DNA from: an uncultured Collinsella sp.
GTDB lineage: Bacteria > Actinomycetota > Coriobacteriia > Coriobacteriales > Coriobacteriaceae
NCBI GenBank assembly: GCA_900541015.1
Contig: UQIB01000004.1
Coordinates: 20,430-84,429 of the forward strand
Direction of reading: 5' to 3'
DNA: 64,000 nt
Positions within the stretch are counted from its first letter, which is position 1. The number at the start of each line of letters is the position of its first letter. Shown piece by piece: positions 1 through 8,616 of the stretch. A model generated the notes under the pieces. That model saw only the letters and a program-made list of their open reading frames with translations. It was not told where the DNA came from and made no database searches. The position numbers and the translations under genes are program-made.

Positions 1-1419
1 CTGGAGGGCACGCTTGCTGCGCTTGCCGAGGCGGCTGTTGCCAACGGCGCCGCCGAGGACACAGCATCGGGCCGCGACCGCATCGCCATGCGCATCATGG
101 GCGCGCTCATGCCGAGACCTTCGGTTGTAAACGAAGAGTTCAACGGCCGTATGGGCGTCAACGAGCCCCGCGCCGCGACCGACTGGTTCTACGGCCTGTG
201 TTGCGACGCCGGCTACGTGCGCCGTGCCGCCATCGCGCGCAACATCAAATGGAGCACCCCCACCAACTGGGGCGACCTGGAGATCACCATCAACCTGTCC
301 AAGCCCGAGAAGGACCCGCGCGATATTGCCGCGGCCGGTGCCGCAAAGAACACGGGCGAGAAGTACCCCGCCTGCCAGCTCTGCATCGAAAACGAGGGCT
401 ATCCCGGACGCTCCGCCGCAGCCGACGGCGGCGCTCATCCCGCTCGCCAGAACCTGCGCATTATCCCCATTGAGCTCAACGGCGAGCGCTGGGGCTTCCA
501 GTACAGCCCGTACGCGTACTTTAACGAGCACTGCATTGCCATGAGCTCCGAACATCGTCCGATGCACGTCGACCGCAAGGGCCTGACCTGCCTGCTCGAC
601 TTTGTGGACCTGTTCCCGCATTACTTCATCGGCTCCAACGCCGACCTGCCTATCGTGGGCGGCTCGATTCTGTCGCACGACCACTTCCAGGGCGGCGCGC
701 ACGAGTTCCCCATGATGCATGCCGCAGAGGTCTCGCAGTTTAGCGTGCCCGGTTTTGACCAGGTCAGCGGTACCGTGCTGCAGTGGCCGCTCTCGGTGCT
801 GCGCTTGCGCTCGCACGACCGCGCCCAGCTGCTCGACGCTGCCGAAAAGATCATCCTCGCCTGGCGCGAGTGGACCGACGAGTCCGTGGGCGTCATCGCG
901 CACACAGCCGACGGCGTGGCGCACAACACCGTGACGCCCGTCATCCGCCGCGTCGACTCCCGCGGCAATGCCGGCGGCGAGATCTACGAGGCCTACCTGG
1001 CGCTTCGCTGCAACATCACGACCGACGAGCATCCGCTGGGCGTATTCCACCCGCATGCTGAGTACCACCACATCAAGAAGGAGAACATCGGCCTGATCGA
1101 GGTCATGGGCCTGGCCATTCTTCCGCCGCGCCTGGTTCCCGAGCTCGGCGCTGTCCGCGAGCACTTGCTGGCGGCCAAGGCCGATGCCAGCTACGACCTT
1201 GCCGGTGCGCTCGAGGGCGATGATCTATGCCGCAGCCACGCCGCATGGGCCGAGGACGTCTTTGCCCGCCGCGCCGACGAGCTTACGGCCGAAAACGCCA
1301 TCGACATCCTGCACGAGGAGGTCGGCGTGGTGTTTGGCCACGTGCTCGACAACGCCGGCGTCTTTAAGTGGGACGAGGCAGGCCGCGCCGCCCAACAGCG
1401 CTTTATCGACTCGCTATAG
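1..1419 (+). CDS. galT: UDP-glucose--hexose-1-phosphate uridylyltransferase, 5' truncated by window edge
   Basis: Leloir pathway enzyme that transfers UMP between UDP-glucose and galactose-1-phosphate in the cytoplasm. The frame is open from base 1 with no stop before the first Met (position 88), so the true start lies outside the window and at least 472 codons are present. The run MPRPSVVNEEF and the HDHFQGG segment with its HxH-type nucleophile region match the Firmicutes-type (class 2) GalT rather than the E. coli type. The gene is followed at once by an intrinsic terminator, so it is the last gene of its unit. It gives a galactose route that runs in parallel to the tagatose-6-phosphate route encoded further right. 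Confidence 0.93.
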   Translation: MEGTLAALAEAAVANGAAEDTASGRDRIAMRIMGALMPRPSVVNEEFNGRMGVNEPRAATDWFYGLCCDAGYVRRAAIARNIKWSTPTNWGDLEITINLSKPEKDPRDIAAAGAAKNTGEKYPACQLCIENEGYPGRSAAADGGAHPARQNLRIIPIELNGERWGFQYSPYAYFNEHCIAMSSEHRPMHVDRKGLTCLLDFVDLFPHYFIGSNADLPIVGGSILSHDHFQGGAHEFPMMHAAEVSQFSVPGFDQVSGTVLQWPLSVLRLRSHDRAQLLDAAEKIILAWREWTDESVGVIAHTADGVAHNTVTPVIRRVDSRGNAGGEIYEAYLALRCNITTDEHPLGVFHPHAEYHHIKKENIGLIEVMGLAILPPRLVPELGAVREHLLAAKADASYDLAGALEGDDLCRSHAAWAEDVFARRADELTAENAIDILHEEVGVVFGHVLDNAGVFKWDEAGRAAQQRFIDSL

Positions 1420-1473
1420 AGCACGGGCCCGAACGTCCAACAGCAGCCCGCACGACATAGCCACCTACACGAC

Positions 1474-1514
1474 AACGGCGCCCGCCGGCAACATCGCCGA
1501 CGGGCGCCGTTTTC
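1474..1514 (+). terminator. Intrinsic terminator of galT
   Basis: An 11 bp perfect stem (AACGGCGCCCG with CGGGCGCCGTT), about 55 bases after the galT stop, is followed by a short T-rich run. Confidence 0.8.
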
Positions 1515-1547
1515 TGATGCAAGGGTAACTAATTTGCACCAAAACAA

Positions 1548-1592
1548 GGAGTGCCCCAAACTGCCGGCAGAAAAAGAACGTCCCCAGATGCC
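1548..1592. repeat. Left copy of a ~45 bp direct repeat flanking the DUF4143 ATPase gene
   Basis: GGAGTGCCCCAAACTGCC and the following ~27 bases recur, with a few differences, at 3059-3103 just past the ATPase gene. The two copies are in the same orientation and enclose the gene, as expected of an inserted or duplicated cassette. Confidence 0.7.
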
Positions 1593-1604
1593 TACCCAAA
1601 CCCT

Positions 1605-1691
1605 CACATTATTCGATGGAAAAACGTGATTGCCTCCCACATTATTCGATGGAAAAACGTGGTTCATTCCCACATTTTTCAATGGAAAGAC
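1605..1691. repeat. Three direct repeats, 33 bp period, upstream of the ATPase gene (operator-like)
   Basis: Two identical 24-mers beginning CACATTATTCGATGG lie at 1605-1628 and 1638-1661. A degenerate third copy (CACATTTTTCAATGG) lies at 1671-1691. The 33 bp spacing is about three helical turns. The third copy lies just upstream of a plausible -10 box (TATACT, ~1703-1708), so the array looks like a repressor or activator binding array for the gene at 1732. The binding role is inferred. Confidence 0.6.
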
Positions 1692-1731
1692 CAAAACAGT
1701 CTTATACTAAACATGATCGTTAGGAGGCAGT

Positions 1732-3033
1732 ATGCAGCGACAGCTAATGGACGAACTCATCGCTTGGAAATCTAGGGCAAACCGCAAGCCCCTCCTGCTT
1801 AAGGGGGCCCGCCAGACGGGAAAAACCTGGCTTCTCAACGAATTCGCAGGCCAGCAGTATCAAAACGTCATCCGTTTTGACTTTATGCTCGAACCGGGCG
1901 TACGTTCGCTGTTCGACGGAAGCCTTGACCCCAAACGCATCATCTCCCAGATAGAGCTCCTGCGCGGCCAGACCATAACGCCGACAGACACACTCATCAT
2001 CTTCGACGAAATCCAAGAGGCACCGCGTGGCATCACCTCGCTCAAATACTTCAACGAGCTGGCGCCGGAATACCATATCGTGGCAGCCGGCTCCTATATG
2101 GGGCTCGCGCTCCGACGCGAAAACGAGTCGTTCCCCGTCGGCAAGATTGACCAGCTTACCATGCGCCCCATGGGGTTTGTCGAGTTCGTTCGTGCCGTCG
2201 ATGGCGATCCGCTCGCAGATGCCATCCTTGCCGCAGACATGGACCTGCTGGCAAACGTTTCCGAAAAGCTCGAGTGCCTGCTCAAGGAATACCTCGTTGT
2301 CGGTGGCATGCCAGAAGTTGTCTCCGCTTTCGCCGCCTCCCACGATTTCATCGAGGCCCGCAGGCTTCAGCAGCAAATCATCGAAGCTTACGAATCCGAT
2401 TTTGGCAAGCATGCGCCAGCCCGCATCGTCGAGCGCATGAGGCTGGTTTGGAAATCCCTTCCCGGCCAGCTCGCAAAGGAAAACAAGAAGTTCGTCTACG
2501 GTGCGCTCCGTCCCGGGGCGCGCGCACGCGATTTTGAGGAAAGCCTCCAGTGGCTCATGGACTATGGAATCGTTCATAAGGTACCACGTGTTTCCGCCCT
2601 AAGAGCACCACTCACAAGCTACGAGGATCTCTCGGGCTTCAAGCTGTTCTGCATCGACACCGGCATCCTCGGAGCACTCTCCGGCCTCACGCCAGCCATT
2701 GTTCTGAACGGGCCCGCTGTTTTTACGGAGTTCAAAGGCTCGCTGACCGAGCAATACGTCGCACAGGAGCTTTTGCTCCAAGGCAAAACTCCCGCGTATT
2801 GGTCATCCTCCTCCGGCAATGCAGAGACTGACTTTGCCATCGACCATGCGGGGACCGTGCTTCCGCTCGAGGTCAAGGCGGCAGAGAATCTCAAAGCAAA
2901 GAGCCTGAGGATTGCCTGCGAGAAGTTCAAGCTCGAGCGCTGCGTGAGAACATCGTTAGCGGCATATAGAGACGAAGGCACGCTCGTCAACATTCCGCTC
3001 TGGGAGATTGGGCAAATCGACAAGCTGGCATAG
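1732..3033 (+). CDS. AAA ATPase with C-terminal DUF4143
   Basis: This 433-residue cytoplasmic protein belongs to a family of AAA_14/DUF4143 ATPases that is common in gut bacteria, often mobile and of unknown function. Walker A GARQTGKT is at residues 25-32, and Walker B with the following FDEIQEAP is at about 87-98. The C-terminal part (about 220-390) has the DUF4143 pattern, including a nuclease-like 'ETDFAID....LPLEVKAAE' motif related to restriction-endonuclease folds. The start is set by GGAGG six bases upstream. The gene stands alone between galT and the lac operon, with repeats in its promoter and direct repeats on both sides, which suggests a horizontally moved cassette. No partner gene is visible. 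Confidence 0.85.
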   Translation: MQRQLMDELIAWKSRANRKPLLLKGARQTGKTWLLNEFAGQQYQNVIRFDFMLEPGVRSLFDGSLDPKRIISQIELLRGQTITPTDTLIIFDEIQEAPRGITSLKYFNELAPEYHIVAAGSYMGLALRRENESFPVGKIDQLTMRPMGFVEFVRAVDGDPLADAILAADMDLLANVSEKLECLLKEYLVVGGMPEVVSAFAASHDFIEARRLQQQIIEAYESDFGKHAPARIVERMRLVWKSLPGQLAKENKKFVYGALRPGARARDFEESLQWLMDYGIVHKVPRVSALRAPLTSYEDLSGFKLFCIDTGILGALSGLTPAIVLNGPAVFTEFKGSLTEQYVAQELLLQGKTPAYWSSSSGNAETDFAIDHAGTVLPLEVKAAENLKAKSLRIACEKFKLERCVRTSLAAYRDEGTLVNIPLWEIGQIDKLA

Positions 3034-3058
3034 GCGCTGTGGAGGGGGTGCCCCGTAA

Positions 3059-3103
3059 GGAGTGTCCCAAACTGCCGACAAAAAAGGAACGTCTCTATCT
3101 GCC
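3059..3103. repeat. Right copy of the ~45 bp direct repeat
   Basis: GGAGTGTCCCAAACTGCC and the following bases match 1548-1592 with scattered substitutions. It lies 25 bases after the ATPase stop codon. Confidence 0.7.
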
Positions 3104-3149
3104 GCATTCCCGAAGCAAGGCAACACCGATGTTTTGGCAACGGTAGCGA

Positions 3150-3248
3150 GCGGGCCGCATTTGAGACAAGGTGACGCGAAACGAAAGGGCGCTGACCTTC
3201 TGGTCGCGCCCTTGAAGTTGAACGTCAGATTGTCCAAATGCGGCCCGC
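3150..3248. repeat. Long imperfect inverted repeat (~100 nt hairpin)
   Basis: The outer arms (GCGGGCCGCATTTGAGACAA and TTGTCCAAATGCGGCCCGC) enclose a nested hairpin AAGGGCGC...GCGCCCTT (about 3185-3213) and a GTGACG/CGTCA pairing. No gene is seen in 3034-3315. A separate CCGCCGTTC/GAACGGCGG hairpin at 3264-3285 lies downstream of lacC and could end its transcript, though it lacks a T run. The long structure could be a small palindromic mobile repeat or a bidirectional terminator. Confidence 0.6.
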
Positions 3249-3315
3249 GCAGCGTCGACCGGTCCGCCGTTCGGTAGAACGGCGGAACCAATAGGTTTGG
3301 TAAAACGCCGTAACC

Positions 3316-4251
3316 CTACAGCTCCGTTACTTCAACGCTGTTGTAGACCTCGTCCCAGCGATCCATAACCAGGTGGCCGGTCTTGGGATCCATGGCGTTG
3401 AGCTTGCCGCAGGCATTGGCGGTCTTGAGCACCGTGACATCGTCGGCACCAGCAGCAATGGCATGCGCAAAGCCGGCGATGGTCGAGTCGCCGGAACCCG
3501 TCGCGTTCACAGCCGCAATCGCGGGCGTCTTGGCGCGGAACGCGCGACCCTCATGGAAGCCCACCGAACCGGCAGCGCCCATCGAAACGACAACCCAGGG
3601 AATACCGGCAAAGCGGCCATCGGCGGCAAGCGCCTCGCGCAGGGCATCGACATCATCGGTCGTAAAGGACGTACCCAGCAGGCCGTTAATCTCGGTCAGG
3701 TTGGGCTTTACGAGCTCAGGCTTAGCGTCGGACTCAAGCGCGGCCTCCAGCGATGCACCCGAGGTGTCGAGCAGCACCTTGGCGCCCGCCTCCTCGGCGA
3801 TCTTGACGAGCTCGGCATAGTAGCCGGCATCGACACCACGCGGCAGCGAGCCCGAAAGCGTCACAACGTCCGCCTTTGCTGCAAGCTCGGCGAATTTGGC
3901 CGTAAAGGCCTCGAGCTCGGCAGGCGCAATCTGCGGGCCGCTCTCCAGCAGCTCGGTCTGATTACCCTCGTGCAGAATATTCAGGCAAATGCGCGTCTCA
4001 CCGGCGATGGGCACAAAGTCGTTCTTGACGCCGTCGGCATCCATAAGCTCGGCCATATAGGCGCCCATGTGACCACCAAGCAGTCCGGTCGCGAGCACGT
4101 CGTCGCCCAGCTGCAGCAGCACGCGGCTCACGTTGAGGCCCTTGCCGCCGGCAGTCTTTTCGGGCGTCACGCGGTTAACATCATCGATGATCAGCTTGTC
4201 GAGCTGATAGCGCGTATCGATCGACGGGTTCATGGTAACGGTCAGAATCAT
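3316..4251 (-). CDS. lacC: Tagatose-6-phosphate kinase / PfkB-family sugar kinase
   Basis: Phosphorylates tagatose-6-phosphate to tagatose-1,6-bisphosphate in the cytoplasm; 1-phosphofructokinase activity cannot be excluded from sequence. It has 311 residues, the usual length for LacC/FruK. It begins MILTVTMNPSID, has the N-terminal ribokinase signature TAGGKGLNVSRVL, and has the C-terminal NATGSGDS motif with the catalytic Asp. I start at the ATG at 4251 because AGGAG precedes it and family members begin there; the frame is open 15 codons further. It is the last gene of a - strand operon after lacA, lacB and lacX, and that context supports the tagatose assignment. A close paralog lies at 43564-44499. 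Confidence 0.88.
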   Translation of the reverse strand: MILTVTMNPSIDTRYQLDKLIIDDVNRVTPEKTAGGKGLNVSRVLLQLGDDVLATGLLGGHMGAYMAELMDADGVKNDFVPIAGETRICLNILHEGNQTELLESGPQIAPAELEAFTAKFAELAAKADVVTLSGSLPRGVDAGYYAELVKIAEEAGAKVLLDTSGASLEAALESDAKPELVKPNLTEINGLLGTSFTTDDVDALREALAADGRFAGIPWVVVSMGAAGSVGFHEGRAFRAKTPAIAAVNATGSGDSTIAGFAHAIAAGADDVTVLKTANACGKLNAMDPKTGHLVMDRWDEVYNSVEVTEL

Positions 4252-4307
4252 ATTGAACTCCTGTTTCCGGGGCACGGCGTGTGCGACCCCAAACATACGA
4301 TAGCTCT

Positions 4308-5189
4308 TTAAAGGATCTCGATCTCAAAGCCGCGGGTGACGGTCTCCCCCGGCTTGGCCACCAGGCAGCCACGCTTGTGCTCCAGAATATCATCCTCGTC
4401 GGAGCAGGTGGACAGGCCGCCCCACGGTTCCACGGCAACAAAGTCGCCCTCGGGCTTGCTCCACACAATCAGGTACGGCATATCAGGGAACGTCAGGCGC
4501 ACGCCCTTGTCCTCGGTTTTCTTGGTCAGCGTAACCACGCGGCTCTCGAGCACGTCGAAGATGGTCTCTGCGAAGTCAAAGAGTTCGTGGGTCAGCGGCA
4601 GGTCATGGCCAACCATCGGATTCTTGCTGCGATGCTCAACATCAATCAGGCCCGTCGAGGGAACGGCAGTACAGAGCTCGGCGGCCTCGCGCTGCTCAAA
4701 ACGGAGCTCGTAGTCGTCATAGGACTCGCCCTCGTCAAGCGGGCACTTAAAGCCGGGGTGACCACCCACAAAGAATGGCATGTCCTCGGTGCCCTCATTG
4801 GTCACCTCGTACGATACGGCCACCTTTTCCGAATCGATCGTGTAACGAGCAACGATTTTAAACGGATACGGGTACTGCTCGAGCAACTCGGCATGGTCGG
4901 CAGAGCTTAGGCTCAGCGCGACCATGTTGTCGCTCTGCTCCTCGAGCTTCCACTCCTGTTTGCGAGCAAAGCCGTGACGGGCAAGCTTGACCTCGCGGCC
5001 GCCCATGGTCATTGCGTGACCGTCTCGAAGGCCGCCGCAGATCGGGAAACAAATGGGCGCCTGGCCCGACCACACCGCCGGGTCGCCCTGCCACAGGTAC
5101 TCACGGCCGTTGGCCGCAATAGAAGTGAACGATCCGCCAGCCGTGCTCAGTGCTACGCGGATAGAACCGTTATCAAGAACAAACTCCAT
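4308..5189 (-). CDS. lacX: Aldose 1-epimerase family protein, LacX type
   Basis: Galactose mutarotase-like beta-sandwich protein of 293 residues, of the group called LacX when found in lac operons. Its exact substrate is not established for this group. The N-terminal part has GGSFTSI and YLWQGDPAVWSGQAPICFPICGG, typical of this branch, and a central GGHPGF carries the conserved His. The start at 5189 follows GGAAGG; an 11-codon extension upstream lacks a ribosome site. It sits 119 bases after lacB and 56 before lacC, so it is probably cotranscribed. A paralog is at 44559-45440, again next to a lacC. Confidence 0.85.
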   Translation of the reverse strand: MEFVLDNGSIRVALSTAGGSFTSIAANGREYLWQGDPAVWSGQAPICFPICGGLRDGHAMTMGGREVKLARHGFARKQEWKLEEQSDNMVALSLSSADHAELLEQYPYPFKIVARYTIDSEKVAVSYEVTNEGTEDMPFFVGGHPGFKCPLDEGESYDDYELRFEQREAAELCTAVPSTGLIDVEHRSKNPMVGHDLPLTHELFDFAETIFDVLESRVVTLTKKTEDKGVRLTFPDMPYLIVWSKPEGDFVAVEPWGGLSTCSDEDDILEHKRGCLVAKPGETVTRGFEIEIL

Positions 5190-5308
5190 AGGAGCCTTCC
5201 CTTTCTTACGACAGCCCGCCAAGTCAATAGGGCTGATAGAAAACCGGCCCGCGCCCCCTCACAGAAACGCGAGCCGTCAACGGACTAGTTAATTACGCCG
5301 AATACCCG

Positions 5309-5833
5309 CTAATCATGGTATTCGCCGCGGTCCCACTTCTCGAGGAACTCGTCAAAGAAGTGCGGGTCAGCCTGAGCCTCGGCGTCGGCCTTGTTGCAGG
5401 CGTCGATCTTGGCGATCAGGGCATCGTGCTCGGGGGTCTTCTCGTAGGGCTCCTCCAGGAAGGCAAGCATGATGTCGGCCATCAGGAACTCACCGGTGAT
5501 CTTGCCGCCAAAGCCCACGATGTTGGCGTTGAGCTCACGACGGGCATACAGGGCAGAGGTCATGTCGCGGACCAGGGCGCAGCGGGCGCCGGGAACCTTG
5601 TTGACGGCGTTGGTGATGCCAATGCCGGTGCCGCACAGGGCCACGCCAAAGTCGGCCTTGCCGCTGGCAACAGCCTCGCCCACGGCCTTACCGTAGATGG
5701 GATAGTGCGTACGGGTGTGGCTGTAGGTGCCGCAGTCGAGCACCTTGTAGCCAGCCTGCTCCAGGCGGTCGGCCAGATAGATCTTCTCGTCCGTAACGAT
5801 ATGGTCGCAACCGATTGCGATGGTCTTCTTCAT
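5309..5833 (-). CDS. lacB: Galactose-6-phosphate isomerase subunit LacB
   Basis: With LacA it converts galactose-6-phosphate to tagatose-6-phosphate. The 174-residue length and N-terminus [17 protein letters not shown] match LacB (RpiB/LacAB fold). The phosphate/active-site segment [20 protein letters not shown] carries the conserved Cys. GAAAGGA lies eight bases before the ATG. It follows lacA by 63 bases. Confidence 0.93.
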   Translation of the reverse strand: MKKTIAIGCDHIVTDEKIYLADRLEQAGYKVLDCGTYSHTRTHYPIYGKAVGEAVASGKADFGVALCGTGIGITNAVNKVPGARCALVRDMTSALYARRELNANIVGFGGKITGEFLMADIMLAFLEEPYEKTPEHDALIAKIDACNKADAEAQADPHFFDEFLEKWDRGEYHD

Positions 5834-5896
5834 CAGAACGTCCTTTCGTCTGAATTCACAAGTTGAGGTAGAAGTTCGAGTTCTCGGTGGCTCTCG

Positions 5897-6325
5897 TTAG
5901 GCCATCTTGTTGAGCATGTCGACACGGATCTGGTGACGGCCGCCGGCGTACTGGGCGCGCAGGAACTCGCGGGCGATCTTCTTGGCGACCTCGGTGCCCA
6001 CAACGCCCGGGCCCATGGTGACCATGCGCGAGCCGTTGTGCTCGCGGGTCATGTAGGCGGAACGCTCGTCGGAAATGTTGGCGACGACCATGCCCTTGAT
6101 CTTGACGGCGGCCATATAGGAGCCGACGCCGTACTTATCAAATGCGAAGCCCTGGGAATCCTTGTGCTCCAACAGGTCCTTGGCAACGGCGGTCGCGGAA
6201 TCGACAAAGTCCGCGGCAGGGGTCTCGGAATAGTCGACGACCTCGTGACCGTCGGCGATGAGCATCTCCTTGATGGACTCCTTCATCGACATACCGTCGG
6301 CATCGGAAGCGATTACAACCCTCAT
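5897..6325 (-). CDS. lacA: Galactose-6-phosphate isomerase subunit LacA
   Basis: First gene of the lacA-lacB-lacX-lacC operon. Its 142 residues, the block SDERSAYMTREHNGSRMVTMG and the C-terminus GGRHQIRVDMLNKM are near-diagnostic for LacA. As is usual for LacA, the Cys of the RpiB fold is absent (FAFDKYGVGS in its place), so the LacB partner is needed. AAGGAGG precedes the ATG. Upstream lie palindromes and motifs shared with other sugar promoters (6432-6507). Confidence 0.94.
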   Translation of the reverse strand: MRVVIASDADGMSMKESIKEMLIADGHEVVDYSETPAADFVDSATAVAKDLLEHKDSQGFAFDKYGVGSYMAAVKIKGMVVANISDERSAYMTREHNGSRMVTMGPGVVGTEVAKKIAREFLRAQYAGGRHQIRVDMLNKMA

Positions 6326-6431
6326 GACATCCTCCTTGAGAGATACGCAGGTGCGTAGTTTCTGTTTGGAAGTGTTGAATCGCGTTCAGGTCCGGGCATC
6401 TGAATATGCGGTTCTTCACTGTTCATGTTTA

Positions 6432-6507
6432 TTTGAACACATTCAAACAGTAACTGCAACAACTTTTTGTTTATCTTTGTTCTTTTTTGAACAAATACCG
6501 TTCGCGG
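6432..6507 (-). promoter_or_regulatory. lacABXC promoter region with candidate operators
   Basis: Three elements lie here: a perfect palindrome TTTGAACACATTCAAA (6432-6447); the inverted repeat TTTGTTC-N6-GAACAAA (6476-6495); and ACCGTTCGCGG (6497-6507), a motif also found before the other sugar genes of the window. ATTCAAACAGTAAC (6441-6454) is identical to a stretch in the promoter of the DeoR gene (25753-25766), which points to that regulator. Binding is inferred. Confidence 0.6.
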
Positions 6508-6562
6508 ATGATTGACGACCGTTTGGGCCGGGCGCGGACGTAGCGACCATGTATTCAACAAA

Positions 6563-6598
6563 CAAAAGGGCGGCCGAGAACGTGTCTCGGCCGCCCTT
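6563..6598 (-). terminator. Intrinsic terminator of the 6633-7646 gene
   Basis: On the - strand a 14 bp stem (AAGGGCGGCCGAGA with its complement, 5 nt loop) is followed by TTTTGTTTG, 35 bases past the stop codon. Confidence 0.85.
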
Positions 6599-6632
6599 CG
6601 GCAGTATGCCCCGGTATATACAGCTGTTTTAG

Positions 6633-7646
6633 CTACTCGGACTGCCCACCCTTTTTGGCGTGCTTGGAAGGAGCACTCAAGAAACGACCCGTCAAATAGT
6701 TCGCTGGACCGGAGATATCGATCCCCAGCAGGGTGTGCCCCAGCCACAAAAACGCCGCGAGTACCAGCAATGGGATCACGCATGAGGTCACGATCATCAC
6801 GATGACGCCTTCGATCAGATCGGTCACCTGCTGCACGATCTCGTCGGTCATCTGCTTGGCACCACTGGTTACCGACGTGACCAGGCTCGAGGCACCGTCA
6901 GCAAGCTGCTCAAGCACGTTCTTGGACTCTGTGGACTCGGTCTTTTTCTTGCTTGCTTTGGAGCTTCCGCTATCTGCCGCACCCGCAGCGTCGGCCGCCT
7001 TCTGCTCGGCCGCCTCGATGCTCACTCGATACGTTTCGTCGACCTTTTGCGACACCCATACGCTTGCAGGTACCAAGGCCATTCCGATCATGGAGACCAC
7101 CAGCACGCGAGTCGCCACGCGGCGCAGGACGGCGCTCGTACTCCAGCGCCCGTGAATGCCGAGCGACACCGCAAAGAGCACCAGCGCAAACGGGATCAGG
7201 ATGCCCAAGCCAACCGACCATAAAATCGTGAGCAAATATTTCTCGAGGTATAGTACGGCAAGCACGATACCAAGGTTGCCTGAAAGCTGAGCGAGCTGCT
7301 CGGCAACCGGCGTTCCCGTATCACCCGGCAGCGCGGTTATACCCGCAGATAGAGCAACGCACGAGGTCGTGAGCGCCAAAACGTTACCTTTCTTTTGATC
7401 GATGACCTCGATGGTGGAGTCCCAAGTTTTGGTATCGGCGAAATGCGGACGAGCTACAAAGCCCGACAGCAGCGCCAATACCACGAGCGCAATGATAAAG
7501 CCAATCTGCAGCTTTTTGTTTGCGCACACGACATCGGACAGGCTGGGCTGCAGCTCGGTTACCGTCGTATGCTCGGTTATCTGGACAGGACGCCCATGAG
7601 CCATCTCGTGCGCATCTTTCTTTTGAATCGATCCATTGTCCGGCAT
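6633..7646 (-). CDS. Multi-pass membrane protein of unknown function
   Basis: The protein has 337 residues. A cytoplasm-like N-terminal ~45 residues is followed by a hydrophobic segment (LQIGFIIALVVLALLSGF), a short outside loop, two to three further membrane spans (about 125-205), a charged Ala/Ser/Lys-rich region (about 215-250) and a last span near 280-305. I recognise no family. GAGGAGGT six bases before the ATG makes the start firm. It is a single-gene unit with its own terminator and has no evident tie to the lac genes around it. Confidence 0.7.
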   Translation of the reverse strand: MPDNGSIQKKDAHEMAHGRPVQITEHTTVTELQPSLSDVVCANKKLQIGFIIALVVLALLSGFVARPHFADTKTWDSTIEVIDQKKGNVLALTTSCVALSAGITALPGDTGTPVAEQLAQLSGNLGIVLAVLYLEKYLLTILWSVGLGILIPFALVLFAVSLGIHGRWSTSAVLRRVATRVLVVSMIGMALVPASVWVSQKVDETYRVSIEAAEQKAADAAGAADSGSSKASKKKTESTESKNVLEQLADGASSLVTSVTSGAKQMTDEIVQQVTDLIEGVIVMIVTSCVIPLLVLAAFLWLGHTLLGIDISGPANYLTGRFLSAPSKHAKKGGQSE

Positions 7647-7754
7647 TTGGATACCTCCTCATTCCGGCCTGTATTGCGGATGGAATTATACCCACCCAGT
7701 AAAAAACCGAACGGCAGGCGGCGCACCAGGCTGCTGCATGACCCGCCCGCCATG

Positions 7755-7952
7755 AAATGGGCCCATTTACTACGTTTAACCGCCTATCTCCGACCATGCC
7801 ACATAGCGAAAAAACAAAACCGCAGGTAGAACGCTTGCAGTTTTTCATGAAACGCGGGTGTGTTCGGGGGTATCGGGTTAAACGTAGTAGATGGGCCATT
7901 TTCGTGGCGAGCGTCGCCACTGCCCCTCGGGGGGCGGAGGAAAACGGGTCAT
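7755..7952. repeat. Inverted-repeat mini-element, copy 1, with adjoining conserved box
   Basis: Arms containing CCCATTTACTACGTTTAACC (about 7756-7781) and its near complement (7875-7901) enclose ~95 bp without a gene. The same terminal sequence bounds a second element at 27086-27237. Just right of this copy, CGGAGGAAAACGGGTCAT (7935-7952) matches a box beside copy 2 in inverted sense (27279-27297). The rest of the 7647-8063 gap holds only a terminator. Confidence 0.65.
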
Positions 7953-8002
7953 CTTGGCCTGTCAACCCAAATTTGACCGCAACCAAGACAGATGGGATAC
8001 AG

Positions 8003-8036
8003 AAAAAGCCCTGTCGCAGGTAGCGGCAGGGCTTTT
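8003..8036 (-). terminator. Intrinsic terminator of lacF
   Basis: Inverted repeat AAAGCCCTG-(T/C)-CGC, with a T-rich 3' side on the - strand, 28 bases after the lacF stop. Confidence 0.8.
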
Positions 8037-8063
8037 GGAAGGGGGTCGAATTGCAAGAACTCG

Positions 8064-8402
8064 TTAGGCGAGCTTGGCCTCGAGCTCGGCGATGCGCTTG
8101 TAGGCATCGATGGTAAAGCGGGTCTGCTTCTCCAGAATCATGGTGGTCATGAGAGTATCCTGAGCGTGAGCCATGATGAAGGTCATCTCCATCTCGCCGC
8201 CGCCGGCCTCCTGCGAAAGCAGCTTGGTCTGCGTGTCGTGGGCGCCGATAAGTGCATCGCTGGCATCCTTGTGCAGCTGTTCGGCCTTCTCAAAATCACC
8301 CTCGCGAGCAGCATCGAGCGCTGCAAGCAGATCGGTCTGGGCGTCACCTGCGTATGCGACAATCTCGAATCCAACCATCGAGATTTCTTCTTTGGTTGCC
8401 AT
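8064..8402 (-). CDS. lacF: PTS lactose/cellobiose-family EIIA component
   Basis: Soluble phosphocarrier that passes phosphate from HPr to the EIIB domains of lactose-type PTS permeases. It has 112 residues and forms the all-helical trimer typical of PTS_IIA_lac. The phospho-accepting His is in MAHAQDTLM (His79). GAAAGGA precedes the ATG. It is a one-gene unit with its own promoter and terminator. It is the only lactose-family EIIA in the window, while three EIICB proteins (9978, 16512, 19890) lack an EIIA domain, so it probably serves all three. Confidence 0.93.
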   Translation of the reverse strand: MATKEEISMVGFEIVAYAGDAQTDLLAALDAAREGDFEKAEQLHKDASDALIGAHDTQTKLLSQEAGGGEMEMTFIMAHAQDTLMTTMILEKQTRFTIDAYKRIAELEAKLA

Positions 8403-8485
8403 ATTGCGTTCCTTTCACATATGAACCAATGGAGAGCATCGCGTCCGGGCATACGCGCTGCGTTCTGTATGCCTGAAACATTAAC

Positions 8486-8556
8486 ATTCAAACAAAAAAG
8501 AACAGCGCAAAACGTAATTTCAAGCTATGAACGGTCATTTTTTGCCCGTGAACGGT
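8486..8556 (-). promoter_or_regulatory. lacF promoter region with shared operators
   Basis: CATTCAAAC followed by an A-rich stretch and GAAC (8485-8504) resembles the sites before lacA and the DeoR gene. AACGGTCATTTTTTGCCCGT followed by GAACGG (8530-8556) closely matches 60002-60028 before nagE and contains CCGTGAACGGT (8546-8556), one example of a motif shared by seven sugar promoters. Confidence 0.55.
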
Positions 8557-8616
8557 TTTTGAACTGTTTTGAACAATATCGAACACAGTTAGCGGCAACC
8601 CAAACAGGACCGCACC

